64,000 nt of DNA from JACQSR01 sp042577505 (GTDB lineage: Archaea > Nanobdellota > Nanobdellia > Woesearchaeales > JACQSR01): assembly GCA_042577505.1 (NCBI GenBank), contig JBHPEA010000001.1, forward strand, positions 1-64,000. The letters are read 5' to 3'. Both the position numbers and the translations under genes were made by a program. The notes below the pieces were generated by a model. That model searched no databases. It had not been told where the DNA came from and saw only the letters and a list, made by a program, of their open reading frames with translations. This document shows, in pieces, positions 9,112-18,007 of the stretch; position 1 is the stretch's first letter; every line of letters starts with the position of its first letter.

Positions 9112-9938
9112 TTCCTTTTCCTCACAAGCTTTTCAACTATGTAATCGGAATACTCTTCTGCTTCCTTCTTGAAGGAACCTATAAAGTTAGCAGCGTCATT
9201 GAAATATTTTACAAAACCTTTCTTATCTTTCTTCTCTATTAAGGATTGCAATTTCTGAGATGCCTTTATATAAGCATCTGTAACTTTAGTAGTATGTGGA
9301 TTCATAATCTCAATATCAGCGTATAGATTGGGATCTTGATTTAGTATCCTTCCAATTGTATCCATTCTCAATTTGTAAATGGGACTTGTGTATTGCATAC
9401 TTTCTTCAATACTTACACCAAGATCCTTTAATGCATAACCTATACTTATTGCAGTAAAATGAGTCATTCCTTGTATTATTGACATCATCTCATCATGTTT
9501 TTCAGGTGTTGTAACTCTAACCTTGGCACCTGCTTTCTCAAAAAGGTTTGTTGCCCATTCTAACCATTTCTTGCCTCTGCCAGGTGTCAGTACAATCGTT
9601 TGATTCCTAATAATCTGAACACCAGGCCCAAAAACAGGATGCATACCAAGAACATTAGCTTTTGAATACTTCAACATTGCTTTAACTGGTTCGGTTTTTA
9701 GAGAAGTAAAATCCATCAATAGAGATTCTTCTTTTACATGTGGCCCGATTTTCTTAATAATATCAACAGTACAATCAATAGGAACAGACACAATCACGAT
9801 ATCACAATCTTTAGCACAGTCTTCCATTGAAATAGAGGTTTTCCTACCAGAAATTACAACCTCATAACCACGCAGCTCAAAGAATCTTTTGAACCACTGG
9901 CCCATTAATCCAGTTCCCCCAATAATTCCAATCTTCAT
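9108..9938 (-). CDS. tyrA: Prephenate dehydrogenase
   Basis: NAD(P)-dependent oxidative decarboxylation of prephenate to 4-hydroxyphenylpyruvate, for tyrosine. The N-terminal Rossmann motif IGIIGGTGLMG is followed by an all-helical C-terminal dimerisation domain. The catalytic-region motif GMHPVFGPG is near residue 139 and the invariant His of GMTHFTA near 172. The length of 276 aa is the plain family length, with no chorismate mutase or ACT fusion. A TTTATAAATAC box about 25 nt upstream suggests a promoter for tyrA-pheA separate from the main aromatic operon. Confidence 0.93.
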   Translation of the reverse strand: MKIGIIGGTGLMGQWFKRFFELRGYEVVISGRKTSISMEDCAKDCDIVIVSVPIDCTVDIIKKIGPHVKEESLLMDFTSLKTEPVKAMLKYSKANVLGMHPVFGPGVQIIRNQTIVLTPGRGKKWLEWATNLFEKAGAKVRVTTPEKHDEMMSIIQGMTHFTAISIGYALKDLGVSIEESMQYTSPIYKLRMDTIGRILNQDPNLYADIEIMNPHTTKVTDAYIKASQKLQSLIEKKDKKGFVKYFNDAANFIGSFKKEAEEYSDYIVEKLVRKRK

Positions 9939-9981
9939 ATTCGATTGGGCCTAGAGTGTATTTATAAAGGTAATGTTAAGG

Positions 9982-11076
9982 TTACTCTGCGAATCTAATT
10001 CTAGCTAACCGATAGTGGAAGTTCAATTGGTTAGCAATCTTTATAGAAAATGAACGTAAAAAATCTAAACCTTCTTTTGAGTATAGTGCTTTGAAATTCT
10101 CTAAAAACCGTGTACCAGCAATTTCAGATGCATCAACTACCCCAGGATTTAAAATTCCTTCTAAATCGCTTGGCTGTTCATTAAAATGTAAAAACATTAA
10201 AGATCTTGTTAGGTTTAGTTCTTCAAAGTCTATTTTTCGCAAACCATCTGGGATTTTAAGTATAGAACCTCTTAGCCCCCGTATCCCTTTATCTTTTTTT
10301 TCAAATCTTACATCTCCAGTCATGGATGAAATCGCATCCACTATTCCCTGAATTAACTTAAGATAATCCTGAGCAATTGCATTGTTAGGTGGATCTACAG
10401 TTGTTAATTTTGCTAGGAATGCCTGGTTAAAAATCGAAAGGGGTATTTTTTCATAAGGTGGAGGAATTTGATTTGGGGGTGTGTGGTAACCCGAATATTC
10501 TCTTAAGAAATCAACATCAAAGTAAGACATTCCTCTGAGTATATGTGCTTTTTTTTGTAATGGTGTAATATGCATTCTTGGATCAGAAAATGCATCTATA
10601 TCACTTAGATTTCCACCTTTTTCGGAAAGAAATAATTTGTCATGTTCCCTTGCTCTTTGCATAACTTGCTTGTATCTTAGATATGCAGAATCTACCCCAT
10701 CAAGATCATAGACATTTAAACAATTTTCAGCTTCAATAACAAGTTTTTCAAGTTCTTCTTGATACTGAGGTAATACTCTTTCATGCTCTAAGTAGTAGAA
10801 ATCCCTTGAAAGAGCAACCTGAACACTAGGCATCCCCGATCCAGTATATCCAATGTTTTTAACAACGAAGCTAGCAGGTTTTCCAGTAACGGAGGGCATA
10901 AAATTGCTGTCTTCAAGTCTTACACAAAATGTCCCACCACTAAGTTCCCCACCATATCTCCCGGGAAGGTCAAGTGGATATGCAACGAGTGATTTAACAT
11001 CCCCTCTTGATAAACTTGGAGCATCAACTTGCAAATTATATTCTTTTATCTCCTGTTGGTTTAATTTAGCCCCCAT
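9982..11076 (-). CDS. Hypothetical protein, 364 aa
   Basis: I do not recognise this family. There is no signal peptide or membrane segment, and composition is mixed alpha/beta with a helical middle (about 100-150). The Pro-rich stretch HTPPNQIPPPYEKIP lies near residue 196. A TATATAAAAC box about 29 nt upstream of the ATG supports the start and a leaderless, separately transcribed mRNA. It sits among aromatic amino acid genes, but nothing in the sequence ties it to that pathway. Confidence 0.6.
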   Translation of the reverse strand: MGAKLNQQEIKEYNLQVDAPSLSRGDVKSLVAYPLDLPGRYGGELSGGTFCVRLEDSNFMPSVTGKPASFVVKNIGYTGSGMPSVQVALSRDFYYLEHERVLPQYQEELEKLVIEAENCLNVYDLDGVDSAYLRYKQVMQRAREHDKLFLSEKGGNLSDIDAFSDPRMHITPLQKKAHILRGMSYFDVDFLREYSGYHTPPNQIPPPYEKIPLSIFNQAFLAKLTTVDPPNNAIAQDYLKLIQGIVDAISSMTGDVRFEKKDKGIRGLRGSILKIPDGLRKIDFEELNLTRSLMFLHFNEQPSDLEGILNPGVVDASEIAGTRFLENFKALYSKEGLDFLRSFSIKIANQLNFHYRLARIRFAE

Positions 11077-11122
11077 AGAAAAGGGTAGCAGGAATTGTTT
11101 TATATAATTAGGTAGAATTATC

Positions 11123-11707
11123 TCATTCAGGTTTCTGGGCCCTCATATGAACTACCAATCCACCATTCTCACCCTTAAAATAAGAAACATTAGCGTATTG
11201 ATGCATGAATGTAGTTCCAGTACCTAAATTTTCATCATTTCTTTTCTTATTTGCAAAATCATAAAAACTAACTACTTTTTCTTTGTGCCTTCCCTCTCTA
11301 TGCCAAAGTACAAATGATAAGAATTCTGGATCCAGAATACCCCCTTCGTCCATAACAGATAACTCAACTGCCTGATCTGTAATTTTATAAGCCAAAGTAA
11401 CGGTCTTCTCAGGATCTCTTTCATTACCATGATGGTAAGCATTCAACACAGCTTCATAAAGCGCAGTAAAAAGGTTCTGTGGATGTCCTCTTTCTTCTGC
11501 TTCAGCAATTATTGGTTCAATCCAAGCTCTAATTTCCTTCCTATAGGTTTCACTTTCAAAAGTCCTGCTAGTAACTGTATAATCATCAGGAATAGTATAT
11601 GTAGAAACATCAAATTCAGCTAAATCAATTCGAGCTTCTTCTTTTACGAGTTTTCTAACTACTGAACCTAAGTCTCCCACATCAAAAATATCGACAGCCT
11701 CAGACAT
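11123..11707 (-). CDS. GHKL ATPase-fold protein, RsbW/anti-sigma-like
   Basis: Residues 55-190 carry a HATPase_c fold of the serine-kinase/anti-sigma type. The N-box is in ALYEAVLNAYHHGN (Glu, Asn and His in the expected order), the Mg/ATP D-x-G motif in MDEGGILDPEF, and a glycine-rich lid in ENLGTGTTFMHQY. Bacterial homologues bind ATP and control a partner by phosphorylation or binding. No sigma factor exists in archaea and no STAS partner lies adjacent, so the role is unknown. A TTTAAA box about 28 nt upstream supports the start. Confidence 0.72.
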   Translation of the reverse strand: MSEAVDIFDVGDLGSVVRKLVKEEARIDLAEFDVSTYTIPDDYTVTSRTFESETYRKEIRAWIEPIIAEAEERGHPQNLFTALYEAVLNAYHHGNERDPEKTVTLAYKITDQAVELSVMDEGGILDPEFLSFVLWHREGRHKEKVVSFYDFANKKRNDENLGTGTTFMHQYANVSYFKGENGGLVVHMRAQKPE

Positions 11708-11772
11708 AGTAATTATTACTTATTTTACCCTTTTTAAATGTTTCGATTTATAACTACTTAAAAATAGTGAAT

Positions 11773-12840
11773 TTATTTATAAATCATCTCTTGCTTTAAA
11801 AGCGCATCTACAAGAACTAGCCTCATCATAGCCTCTACAACAGGAACACCCCTGATAGCTACACAAGGATCATGCCTACCTTCTACCTTAATTTTTTGAG
11901 AATGACCTGAAATGTCGACGGTTTGCTGTTCTTTAAGAATGGAAGAAGTAGGTTTAACAGCCACTCTTGCAACAATAGGCATACCATCACTAATTCCACC
12001 TAAAATACCACCAGCATGATTTGTGACAGTGACAATCTTATTCCCTTTCTTAGCAAAAACATCGTTTGATTCTGAACCTTTCATATTTGCAACTTCAAAA
12101 CCAGATCCAATCTCTACCCCTTTTACAGCAGGTATTGACATCAAAGCTCCAGATATCATTGCATCCAATTTATCAAAAACAGGATCTCCAAGACCTGCAG
12201 GAACATTCTCACACACAACCTCAATCAACCCACCAATTGAATCTCCTTCATCTTTAATCTTTAAGATTAATTTCTCAATCTTAGCAGCAGCTTCTTTGTC
12301 AGGACAATTAACAGGATTCTTTGAAATTTCTTTCAAATCAATATTTTTAGCCTTAATTCCATCTACTTCTTTAATGTAAGCAACAACATTAATTCCTTTC
12401 TCATCCAAAATCTTTTTTGCAACAGCTCCTGCAGCAACCCTCATTGCTGTCTCTCTTGCAGAAGATCTTCCACCCCCCCTATAATCAAAAATCCCATATT
12501 TTTTCATATATGTGAGTGTAGCATGACCCGGTCTAACTAAATTCTTAATTTTTTCATACTTAGAAGAATCAACATCTTTGTTATATATGATCAAAGAAAT
12601 TGGTGTACCAGTTGTTTTACCTTCAAATACACCAGAAAGAATCTCAACTTTATCTTCTTCTTTCCTGGGAGTTACAATTTTACTTTGTCCAGGTTTCCTT
12701 TTATCAAGATCTTTTTGAATATCTTCTTCGCTAAGAGAAATCCCTGGTTTCATTCCATCTATAACTACTCCAATAGCCTTCCCATGACTCTCACCCCAAG
12801 TAGTCACCCTAAAATATTTACCAAAAGTTGAATAGCTCAT
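11773..12840 (-). CDS. aroC: Chorismate synthase
   Basis: FMN-dependent conversion of EPSP to chorismate. Signature regions are present: FGKYFRVTTWGESHGKAIG at the N-terminus, RPGHATLTYMKKYG near residue 103, RGGGRSSARETAMRVAAGA near 121, and the C-terminal GRHDPCVAIRGVPVVEAM. The length (355 aa) and order are standard for the family. It has its own AT-rich promoter region and stands apart from the tight operon upstream, with two unrelated genes between it and tyrA. Confidence 0.96.
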   Translation of the reverse strand: MSYSTFGKYFRVTTWGESHGKAIGVVIDGMKPGISLSEEDIQKDLDKRKPGQSKIVTPRKEEDKVEILSGVFEGKTTGTPISLIIYNKDVDSSKYEKIKNLVRPGHATLTYMKKYGIFDYRGGGRSSARETAMRVAAGAVAKKILDEKGINVVAYIKEVDGIKAKNIDLKEISKNPVNCPDKEAAAKIEKLILKIKDEGDSIGGLIEVVCENVPAGLGDPVFDKLDAMISGALMSIPAVKGVEIGSGFEVANMKGSESNDVFAKKGNKIVTVTNHAGGILGGISDGMPIVARVAVKPTSSILKEQQTVDISGHSQKIKVEGRHDPCVAIRGVPVVEAMMRLVLVDALLKQEMIYK

Positions 12841-12877
12841 ATAGAATTAGATTTTAATGGTATTTTTAAGATTTTAG

Positions 12878-13867
12878 TTAAACAAAAAGGGATTTACACA
12901 AATTCTGCTTCTCAACATCAACAATTTTATCGCAATATGAAGCATCCTCGGTTCTGCGTGCAACAACCTCATAACATTCATCTTTTCCAGGGTGACCAAA
13001 ACCAATTTCTTGCATTTTCTCACAATTTTTAGGATAACGTTCAGCTAAAGAATAATAACAACCATTTTTTGTGGGCGGACGAGTGATTTTATCACAAAAT
13101 TCTGCTCTTCCTAAGGTTAGGGCAACATTATAATTACATAAACCTTTGAAAAAATCCTCCTTAATCATATCGCATATCAAAGGATCTTCCTTTTCAAAAC
13201 CAACTTCTTTTAAACAGTCATCACGAACTAAAGGATTCTGAATCTTGTTACAAAGATTAACATCCAGGTATTTTACTGCGACAGAGAACTGACATGCATA
13301 CTTATGGGATTTAAAGCTAATATCCTCACATAAAGCAATATTTCCATTTTCTAAAGCACTATCTTGAGCAGCTCTAGCATCAGGTACCGAACCAAAAATT
13401 GTAAAAGAAAACACATAACCATGTAATAAGTATAAAACAATAATTAGGAAAATTAATATTACAAATAAAGGAGTAATCTTCTCTTTATTCCTTTCTTTAC
13501 CCACTATCCTTCCAATTAATGCTCCCAAACCACCAAATAATAACATTAAGAATGAAAAACCAGCAAACTTAGCAATAACAAACCTAGACAGAGAAATATA
13601 ACCACCAGGATATGAACTCACTATATCGTAAGCATTACGTCTGTACATCTCATAATCCATTCTCTCCCCAGAAACAATACTTGAAACGCAAGCATCAAAA
13701 CAAACAGATTGCTTCTGACAAAAATAATATCCAGGATAAGAAGATACTTCAGGATAAGGATCTTTATCTCTAATTTTCTCACAACTATTTATCTCAGAAA
13801 AAGTTATAAATGTAAAAATCAGAAAACCGATAATCGCACCAATCCAAAAACCTTTTTTCCACCCCAT
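12878..13867 (-). CDS. Membrane-anchored Cys-repeat protein
   Basis: There are three hydrophobic segments: about 6-23, 104-130 and 135-156. They are followed by about 170 residues of regularly spaced cysteines with a repeated pattern C-x2-I, then a second Cys 10-13 residues later. Five or so units can be traced (LCEDI, LCNKI, ICDMI, FCDKI, YCDKI), each with a partner Cys. The pattern suggests helical hairpins stapled by disulfides outside the cell. Function is unknown. It begins 1 nt after the aroK stop on the same strand, so it is probably co-transcribed with aroK, perhaps by chance. Confidence 0.65.
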   Translation of the reverse strand: MGWKKGFWIGAIIGFLIFTFITFSEINSCEKIRDKDPYPEVSSYPGYYFCQKQSVCFDACVSSIVSGERMDYEMYRRNAYDIVSSYPGGYISLSRFVIAKFAGFSFLMLLFGGLGALIGRIVGKERNKEKITPLFVILIFLIIVLYLLHGYVFSFTIFGSVPDARAAQDSALENGNIALCEDISFKSHKYACQFSVAVKYLDVNLCNKIQNPLVRDDCLKEVGFEKEDPLICDMIKEDFFKGLCNYNVALTLGRAEFCDKITRPPTKNGCYYSLAERYPKNCEKMQEIGFGHPGKDECYEVVARRTEDASYCDKIVDVEKQNLCKSLFV

Positions 13868-13868
13868 T

Positions 13869-14369
13869 TTATTTAATCTTAGATAAAACCTCTTCGGCTT
13901 GTTGTTCTATAGTTAAATTATCAGTCTCAATAACTATATCTGCTGCAGCTTCATAAAGAGGATTTCTTCTTTCAAGAACTTCTCCAACTTCATCAGTAAA
14001 TGACTTTCCAGTCAAACTAGGTCTATGAGAAGCATCTTTAATCCTATTTACAATGGTTTCAACTTTTGCAGTAAACCATATTACTTTTCCATTCTGTTTC
14101 AAAGCAGGAATATTATCTGGTCTTTCAATTATGCCACCACCACAATCAATAACTAAATTATCTTTCGCAGCAGCTTCTTTAGTAACTTCAGTTTCCACAT
14201 CTCTAAATTTATCCCAACCATTTTTATCAACAAACTCAGAAATCGTCATACCAATCTTCTTTTCGATCTCAGCATCCAAAGAAACTAAACTCAATCCTAA
14301 TTTCTCAGCAACAATTTTACCAGCTGCAGTCTTCCCTGTTCCACGATATCCAATAAGTACAATATTCAT
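13869..14369 (-). CDS. aroK: Shikimate kinase (bacterial NMP-kinase type)
   Basis: Phosphorylates shikimate at O3. The P-loop GYRGTGKTAAG starts at residue 7. The shikimate-binding motifs are LDAEIEKKIGMTISEF (Asp in the family DxD position), FRDVETEV (Arg) and CGGGIIE. The lid HRPSLTG follows. This is the bacterial P-loop fold, not the GHMP-family shikimate kinase found in many archaea, which fits acquisition of a bacterial-style pathway. The length of 166 aa is standard. Confidence 0.94.
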   Translation of the reverse strand: MNIVLIGYRGTGKTAAGKIVAEKLGLSLVSLDAEIEKKIGMTISEFVDKNGWDKFRDVETEVTKEAAAKDNLVIDCGGGIIERPDNIPALKQNGKVIWFTAKVETIVNRIKDASHRPSLTGKSFTDEVGEVLERRNPLYEAAADIVIETDNLTIEQQAEEVLSKIK

Positions 14370-14417
14370 AAGTCCACTAAGTTTCCTCCATTTATATATT
14401 TTTTTACTTAAGAATAA

Positions 14418-15314
14418 TCATTCCCTAATAAAACCCACTATTTCATCATATGCCCATTCACATTTTGGAGATGTAACTGAGGGGGTTTCTATAACTCCTG
14501 CAGTACCGTGAACACATCCAACACCTTCCACGTTTATAGAGTTGGCAAGGAACGCAGTTTCAACTGGCGCAACAATTGATTCCGCCGAAGGACTTTTACA
14601 AACATCTAAATCTCTTTGCTCCCTAACTTTTCTAATTAATAGATTTTCGAATAGTTCTCTACTTGCAACATTCATAATTCGACCCCTAAAAGCACACTCT
14701 TCTTCATTAGAATTTAATCTTTTCAAAAAGGGTCCTTTCGGTCTTAATTGGCCCGCATCACCAAGGAAAATAAAACTGGCAATAGGCGATCCATAATTGG
14801 GCCCCTCAGTACAAATTATTTTATCTATTTTTGAATAACCTTCTTTTCTTCCAAACTCTCTTGCCACTATACAACCCATACTATGTCCAATAAGGATTAC
14901 TTTTTCAGAACCAGAACACCTAAGTATGAAATCTACTACTTCATCGAGTTTTGATGCATAACTTGGTATCCCTTTGTTTTGATCGTCATTGTAGTATTCG
15001 AAATCAACAGCAGAATCTGCTGGCCACCCACCCTGACAAAATGCTGTAATATCATCAGTGGAAAAAACCCCTTTATCCTCAGATATTATTCCATCCTCTA
15101 AAAAACCTTCAGCCATAAGTTTGTGGTCTATAGGACCAGAACTATGACCGTGAATAAAAATTATGGGATAAGGTTGGCCTTGATCCACCCCTCTAAAAGC
15201 CCTTATACCGTAACCAAACAAATAATCTATTGTGAAAAGGAGAGAGAACAATACAGCAAAAATCAACACTATGACAGAAACACCAATAATCCTCTTTTTA
15301 TCTTTTTTACGCAT
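14418..15314 (-). CDS. Membrane-anchored alpha/beta hydrolase (lipase-like)
   Basis: One N-terminal membrane segment (about 9-34) follows a basic start (MRKKDKKR) and is followed by an alpha/beta-hydrolase domain. The oxyanion-loop motif IIFIHGHSSG is near residue 51 and the nucleophile elbow VILIGHSMGCIVA near 140, resembling triacylglycerol lipase/PGAP1-like proteins. A possible catalytic His occurs in GVGCVHGTAG near 268. A TTTATATAG box about 26 nt upstream gives it its own leaderless transcript, so it is probably an unrelated insertion among the aro genes. Confidence 0.72.
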   Translation of the reverse strand: MRKKDKKRIIGVSVIVLIFAVLFSLLFTIDYLFGYGIRAFRGVDQGQPYPIIFIHGHSSGPIDHKLMAEGFLEDGIISEDKGVFSTDDITAFCQGGWPADSAVDFEYYNDDQNKGIPSYASKLDEVVDFILRCSGSEKVILIGHSMGCIVAREFGRKEGYSKIDKIICTEGPNYGSPIASFIFLGDAGQLRPKGPFLKRLNSNEEECAFRGRIMNVASRELFENLLIRKVREQRDLDVCKSPSAESIVAPVETAFLANSINVEGVGCVHGTAGVIETPSVTSPKCEWAYDEIVGFIRE

Positions 15315-15362
15315 ATGTACATTCTTTGAATATACACTATATAAATCTTTTGAATTAATATC

Positions 15363-16583
15363 TTATTTCTGTATTTTTGCCCATCGAACCCAGAAATCAG
15401 GAAATGATTTTCTTACACATAAAGGATCTTTTATCTTAACACCTTTAATCTTAAGTGTAGCAATTGCAAAACTCATCGCCATCCTATGATCCTCATAAGT
15501 ATCTATCTCAGCAGCTTTAAGCACACCAGGAGTTATCTCAAGTCCATCTTTAAACTCTTTTACTTTGCCACCAAGCTTTCGAAGTTCAGTAGCAAGAGCA
15601 TTTATCCTATCAGTTTCTTTAATTCGAAGGTTAGGAACATTACGGACCTTTGTCTTACCCTTAGCAAATAATGCAACAACCCCCAAAGTCTGCACAACAT
15701 CTGGAATATGATTCATATCAACATCAATACCTTTCAAATCTCCACCTTTTACTTCAATGAAATCTTTACCATAAAAAACACTGCAACCCATTTGTTCTAA
15801 TACTTTAGAGAATTTAATGTCCCCTTGTTTTGATTCAGGATTTACATTGGTAACTCTAATCTTTTCGCCAGTAACTGCCCCAGCTCCTAAGAAATACGAC
15901 GCATTCGAAGCATCCCCTTCAATATTATATTCACATGGAGAATATGTCTGACCATTTCTAACAATAAATTTCTGATAATCTTTATTCTCAACAACAACAC
16001 CAAATTTTTTCATAATATCAATTGTAATATCAATATATGGTTTAGAAGCCAAATCACCAATAACCTCAATCTCAACATCCCTTTCAGCATAAGGAGCACA
16101 CATTAATATTGAAGTAAAATATTGACTACTCTTATCACCATTCATTTGTGTATTTCCACCAACCAAAGTCCCTTCAACAACAACAGGTGGGCAACTATTA
16201 TTTTTCTTAGAATATGCATTAACTCCAAGTTGATTTAGGCCATCAAGTAAATCTTGTATCGGGCGTTTTTGCATTCTTGTATTACCAGTAATAGTCACCT
16301 TCCCTTCAACAAGAGTAGCAAGTGATGTAAGAAACCTCATTGTAGTTCCAGCAGCACCAGCATTTAATATCTTCTTGGGATTCTTAAGAGTACCACCATT
16401 CACAATAATTGTGTTTCCTTTCTCTTGTATACTTACACCAAACTGTTTCAATGCAGCCATCATTAAGATAGTATCATCACTTAAAAGAACTTTATTCAAC
16501 TTAGTAGTACCTTTTGCAAGGGCAGCTATTATCAATGCCCTGTTTGTATAACTTTTTGATCCGGGAATTTCAACCGTTTTCAT
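15363..16583 (-). CDS. aroA: 3-phosphoshikimate 1-carboxyvinyltransferase (EPSP synthase)
   Basis: Transfers enolpyruvate from PEP to shikimate-3-phosphate. Substrate motifs are PGSKSYTNRALIIAAL at the N-terminus (residues 7-22), LNAGAAGTTMRFLTSLA near 91 and NLRIKETDRINALATELRKLG near 319, with EDHRMAMSFA near the C-terminus. The two-lobed fold and 406 aa length are normal. Its start overlaps the aroDE stop by 4 nt (ATGA), making it the last gene of the tightly coupled seven-gene aromatic operon. Confidence 0.96.
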   Translation of the reverse strand: MKTVEIPGSKSYTNRALIIAALAKGTTKLNKVLLSDDTILMMAALKQFGVSIQEKGNTIIVNGGTLKNPKKILNAGAAGTTMRFLTSLATLVEGKVTITGNTRMQKRPIQDLLDGLNQLGVNAYSKKNNSCPPVVVEGTLVGGNTQMNGDKSSQYFTSILMCAPYAERDVEIEVIGDLASKPYIDITIDIMKKFGVVVENKDYQKFIVRNGQTYSPCEYNIEGDASNASYFLGAGAVTGEKIRVTNVNPESKQGDIKFSKVLEQMGCSVFYGKDFIEVKGGDLKGIDVDMNHIPDVVQTLGVVALFAKGKTKVRNVPNLRIKETDRINALATELRKLGGKVKEFKDGLEITPGVLKAAEIDTYEDHRMAMSFAIATLKIKGVKIKDPLCVRKSFPDFWVRWAKIQK

Positions 16584-18007
16584 TTCAAACTCTCAAGAAC
16601 TATCTTTTTCATAATTCGAACTGGGGCTTTTTTATTAGTCCACATCTCAAACTGAGCTACTCCTTGATTGATAAACATCTCAACACCAGAAATTATTTTA
16701 CATCCAGCCTTCTCAGCCTCTTTCAATGTTTTAGTTTTCAATGGATTATAAACAGCATCAAGAACAATCATTCCTTTCCTATAAATTTTCTTATCAAATG
16801 GAGTCACATCAACCTTAGGATGCATCCCTATTGGAGTAGCATTAATAACTATGTCAAATTTTTGATTTGCGATATCTACTGGCAACATTTTTTCACAACC
16901 AACATCCTTAGCTAGCGCATCTCTCTTGTCAACATCAGTATCCACAACAGTTAACAATCCACCTTTATTCTTTATACCAAAAGCAATTGCTCGACCAGCG
17001 CCACCGCAACCTAAAACTAAAACATCTCTCCCTTTAATAGGCCCCCTTTCTTCAATCGCTTTCAATGCACCAATCCAGTCAGTATTTTGCCCAATTTTCT
17101 TACCTTCTTTGACTACAACAGTATTAATCGCATTTATTTTCCCAGCCACCTCTTCTATATCATCAAGATAGGACATCGTTTCCTGTTTATGGGGCATTGT
17201 TACACTCAGACCACTATAAAATCCATTAAAATCTTCCATAAATTCCTTAACATCTTCAACTAAAAAATTAACATAAACTGAATTTAATTTCAGATTTTTA
17301 AAAGCAGCATTGTGAACCAGATATCCTTTACTTTTCTTCACAGGATTTCCAACTAAACCATATACTTTCGTTTTATCATTTAACTTATTCACCTGATAAA
17401 CATTACGCATAATGGAAAGATCAATCTGTCCTGGAGCACTTGCATCTCCTTCTTTAGCATAAGTTAGAAATGAACCTTCTTTCAAACAAAGAATCCTACT
17501 AATTTCTCCATACTCACCCATACAAAAAGAAATTAACTTAATTTTTTCCTCTTGAGCGCGTTTTAATATTTTAAACGTAGTTAAATTATCAGAAAGGGAA
17601 TTAGCATTACCAACAATCTTAATAATGTCAGCTTTATCCTTCATCTCATCAAACATCCTCTCTAGATCATTACAATTTGATAAATTATGGTATGAAAGTA
17701 TGATCTTTGTTTTACCATTTACTGGGGGAATTCGAAAAGAGCTATACTCGACATCTATATAATCAGCCCCATATTTAACTGCATCTTCGAAAAACTTTTC
17801 ACGAGCAACTTCATCCCCCACAAACTCTCCACCTTCTTCCTTTACACGATTCGTAACAATAATTTTTTTCTTACAAGCAGAAATAACTTTCTTTAGAGAA
17901 TAATTTTCTGAAAGATCCGCTCTAAATTCAATAATGTCGGCTTTAGATTCCTTAATCTTACTCATTATTTCTTTTTCACAAATCCCAAATACAGATACAC
18001 ATATCAT
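16580..18007 (-). CDS. aroDE: Fused 3-dehydroquinate dehydratase / shikimate dehydrogenase
   Basis: Two consecutive pathway enzymes in one chain. Residues 1-205 are type I dehydroquinase: catalytic His in ILSYHNLSN, Schiff-base Lys in IIKIVGNAN, closing motif CMGEYGEISR. Residues 210-475 are shikimate dehydrogenase: LVGNPVKKSKGYLVHNAAF, catalytic Lys in VTMPHKQETM, Asp in GQNTDW, Rossmann motif VLGCGGAGRA. In the substrate loop the usual second Ser (HSKSP type) is Gly, a possible affinity change. Both ends overlap neighbours by 4 nt. Confidence 0.95.
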   Translation of the reverse strand: MICVSVFGICEKEIMSKIKESKADIIEFRADLSENYSLKKVISACKKKIIVTNRVKEEGGEFVGDEVAREKFFEDAVKYGADYIDVEYSSFRIPPVNGKTKIILSYHNLSNCNDLERMFDEMKDKADIIKIVGNANSLSDNLTTFKILKRAQEEKIKLISFCMGEYGEISRILCLKEGSFLTYAKEGDASAPGQIDLSIMRNVYQVNKLNDKTKVYGLVGNPVKKSKGYLVHNAAFKNLKLNSVYVNFLVEDVKEFMEDFNGFYSGLSVTMPHKQETMSYLDDIEEVAGKINAINTVVVKEGKKIGQNTDWIGALKAIEERGPIKGRDVLVLGCGGAGRAIAFGIKNKGGLLTVVDTDVDKRDALAKDVGCEKMLPVDIANQKFDIVINATPIGMHPKVDVTPFDKKIYRKGMIVLDAVYNPLKTKTLKEAEKAGCKIISGVEMFINQGVAQFEMWTNKKAPVRIMKKIVLESLK

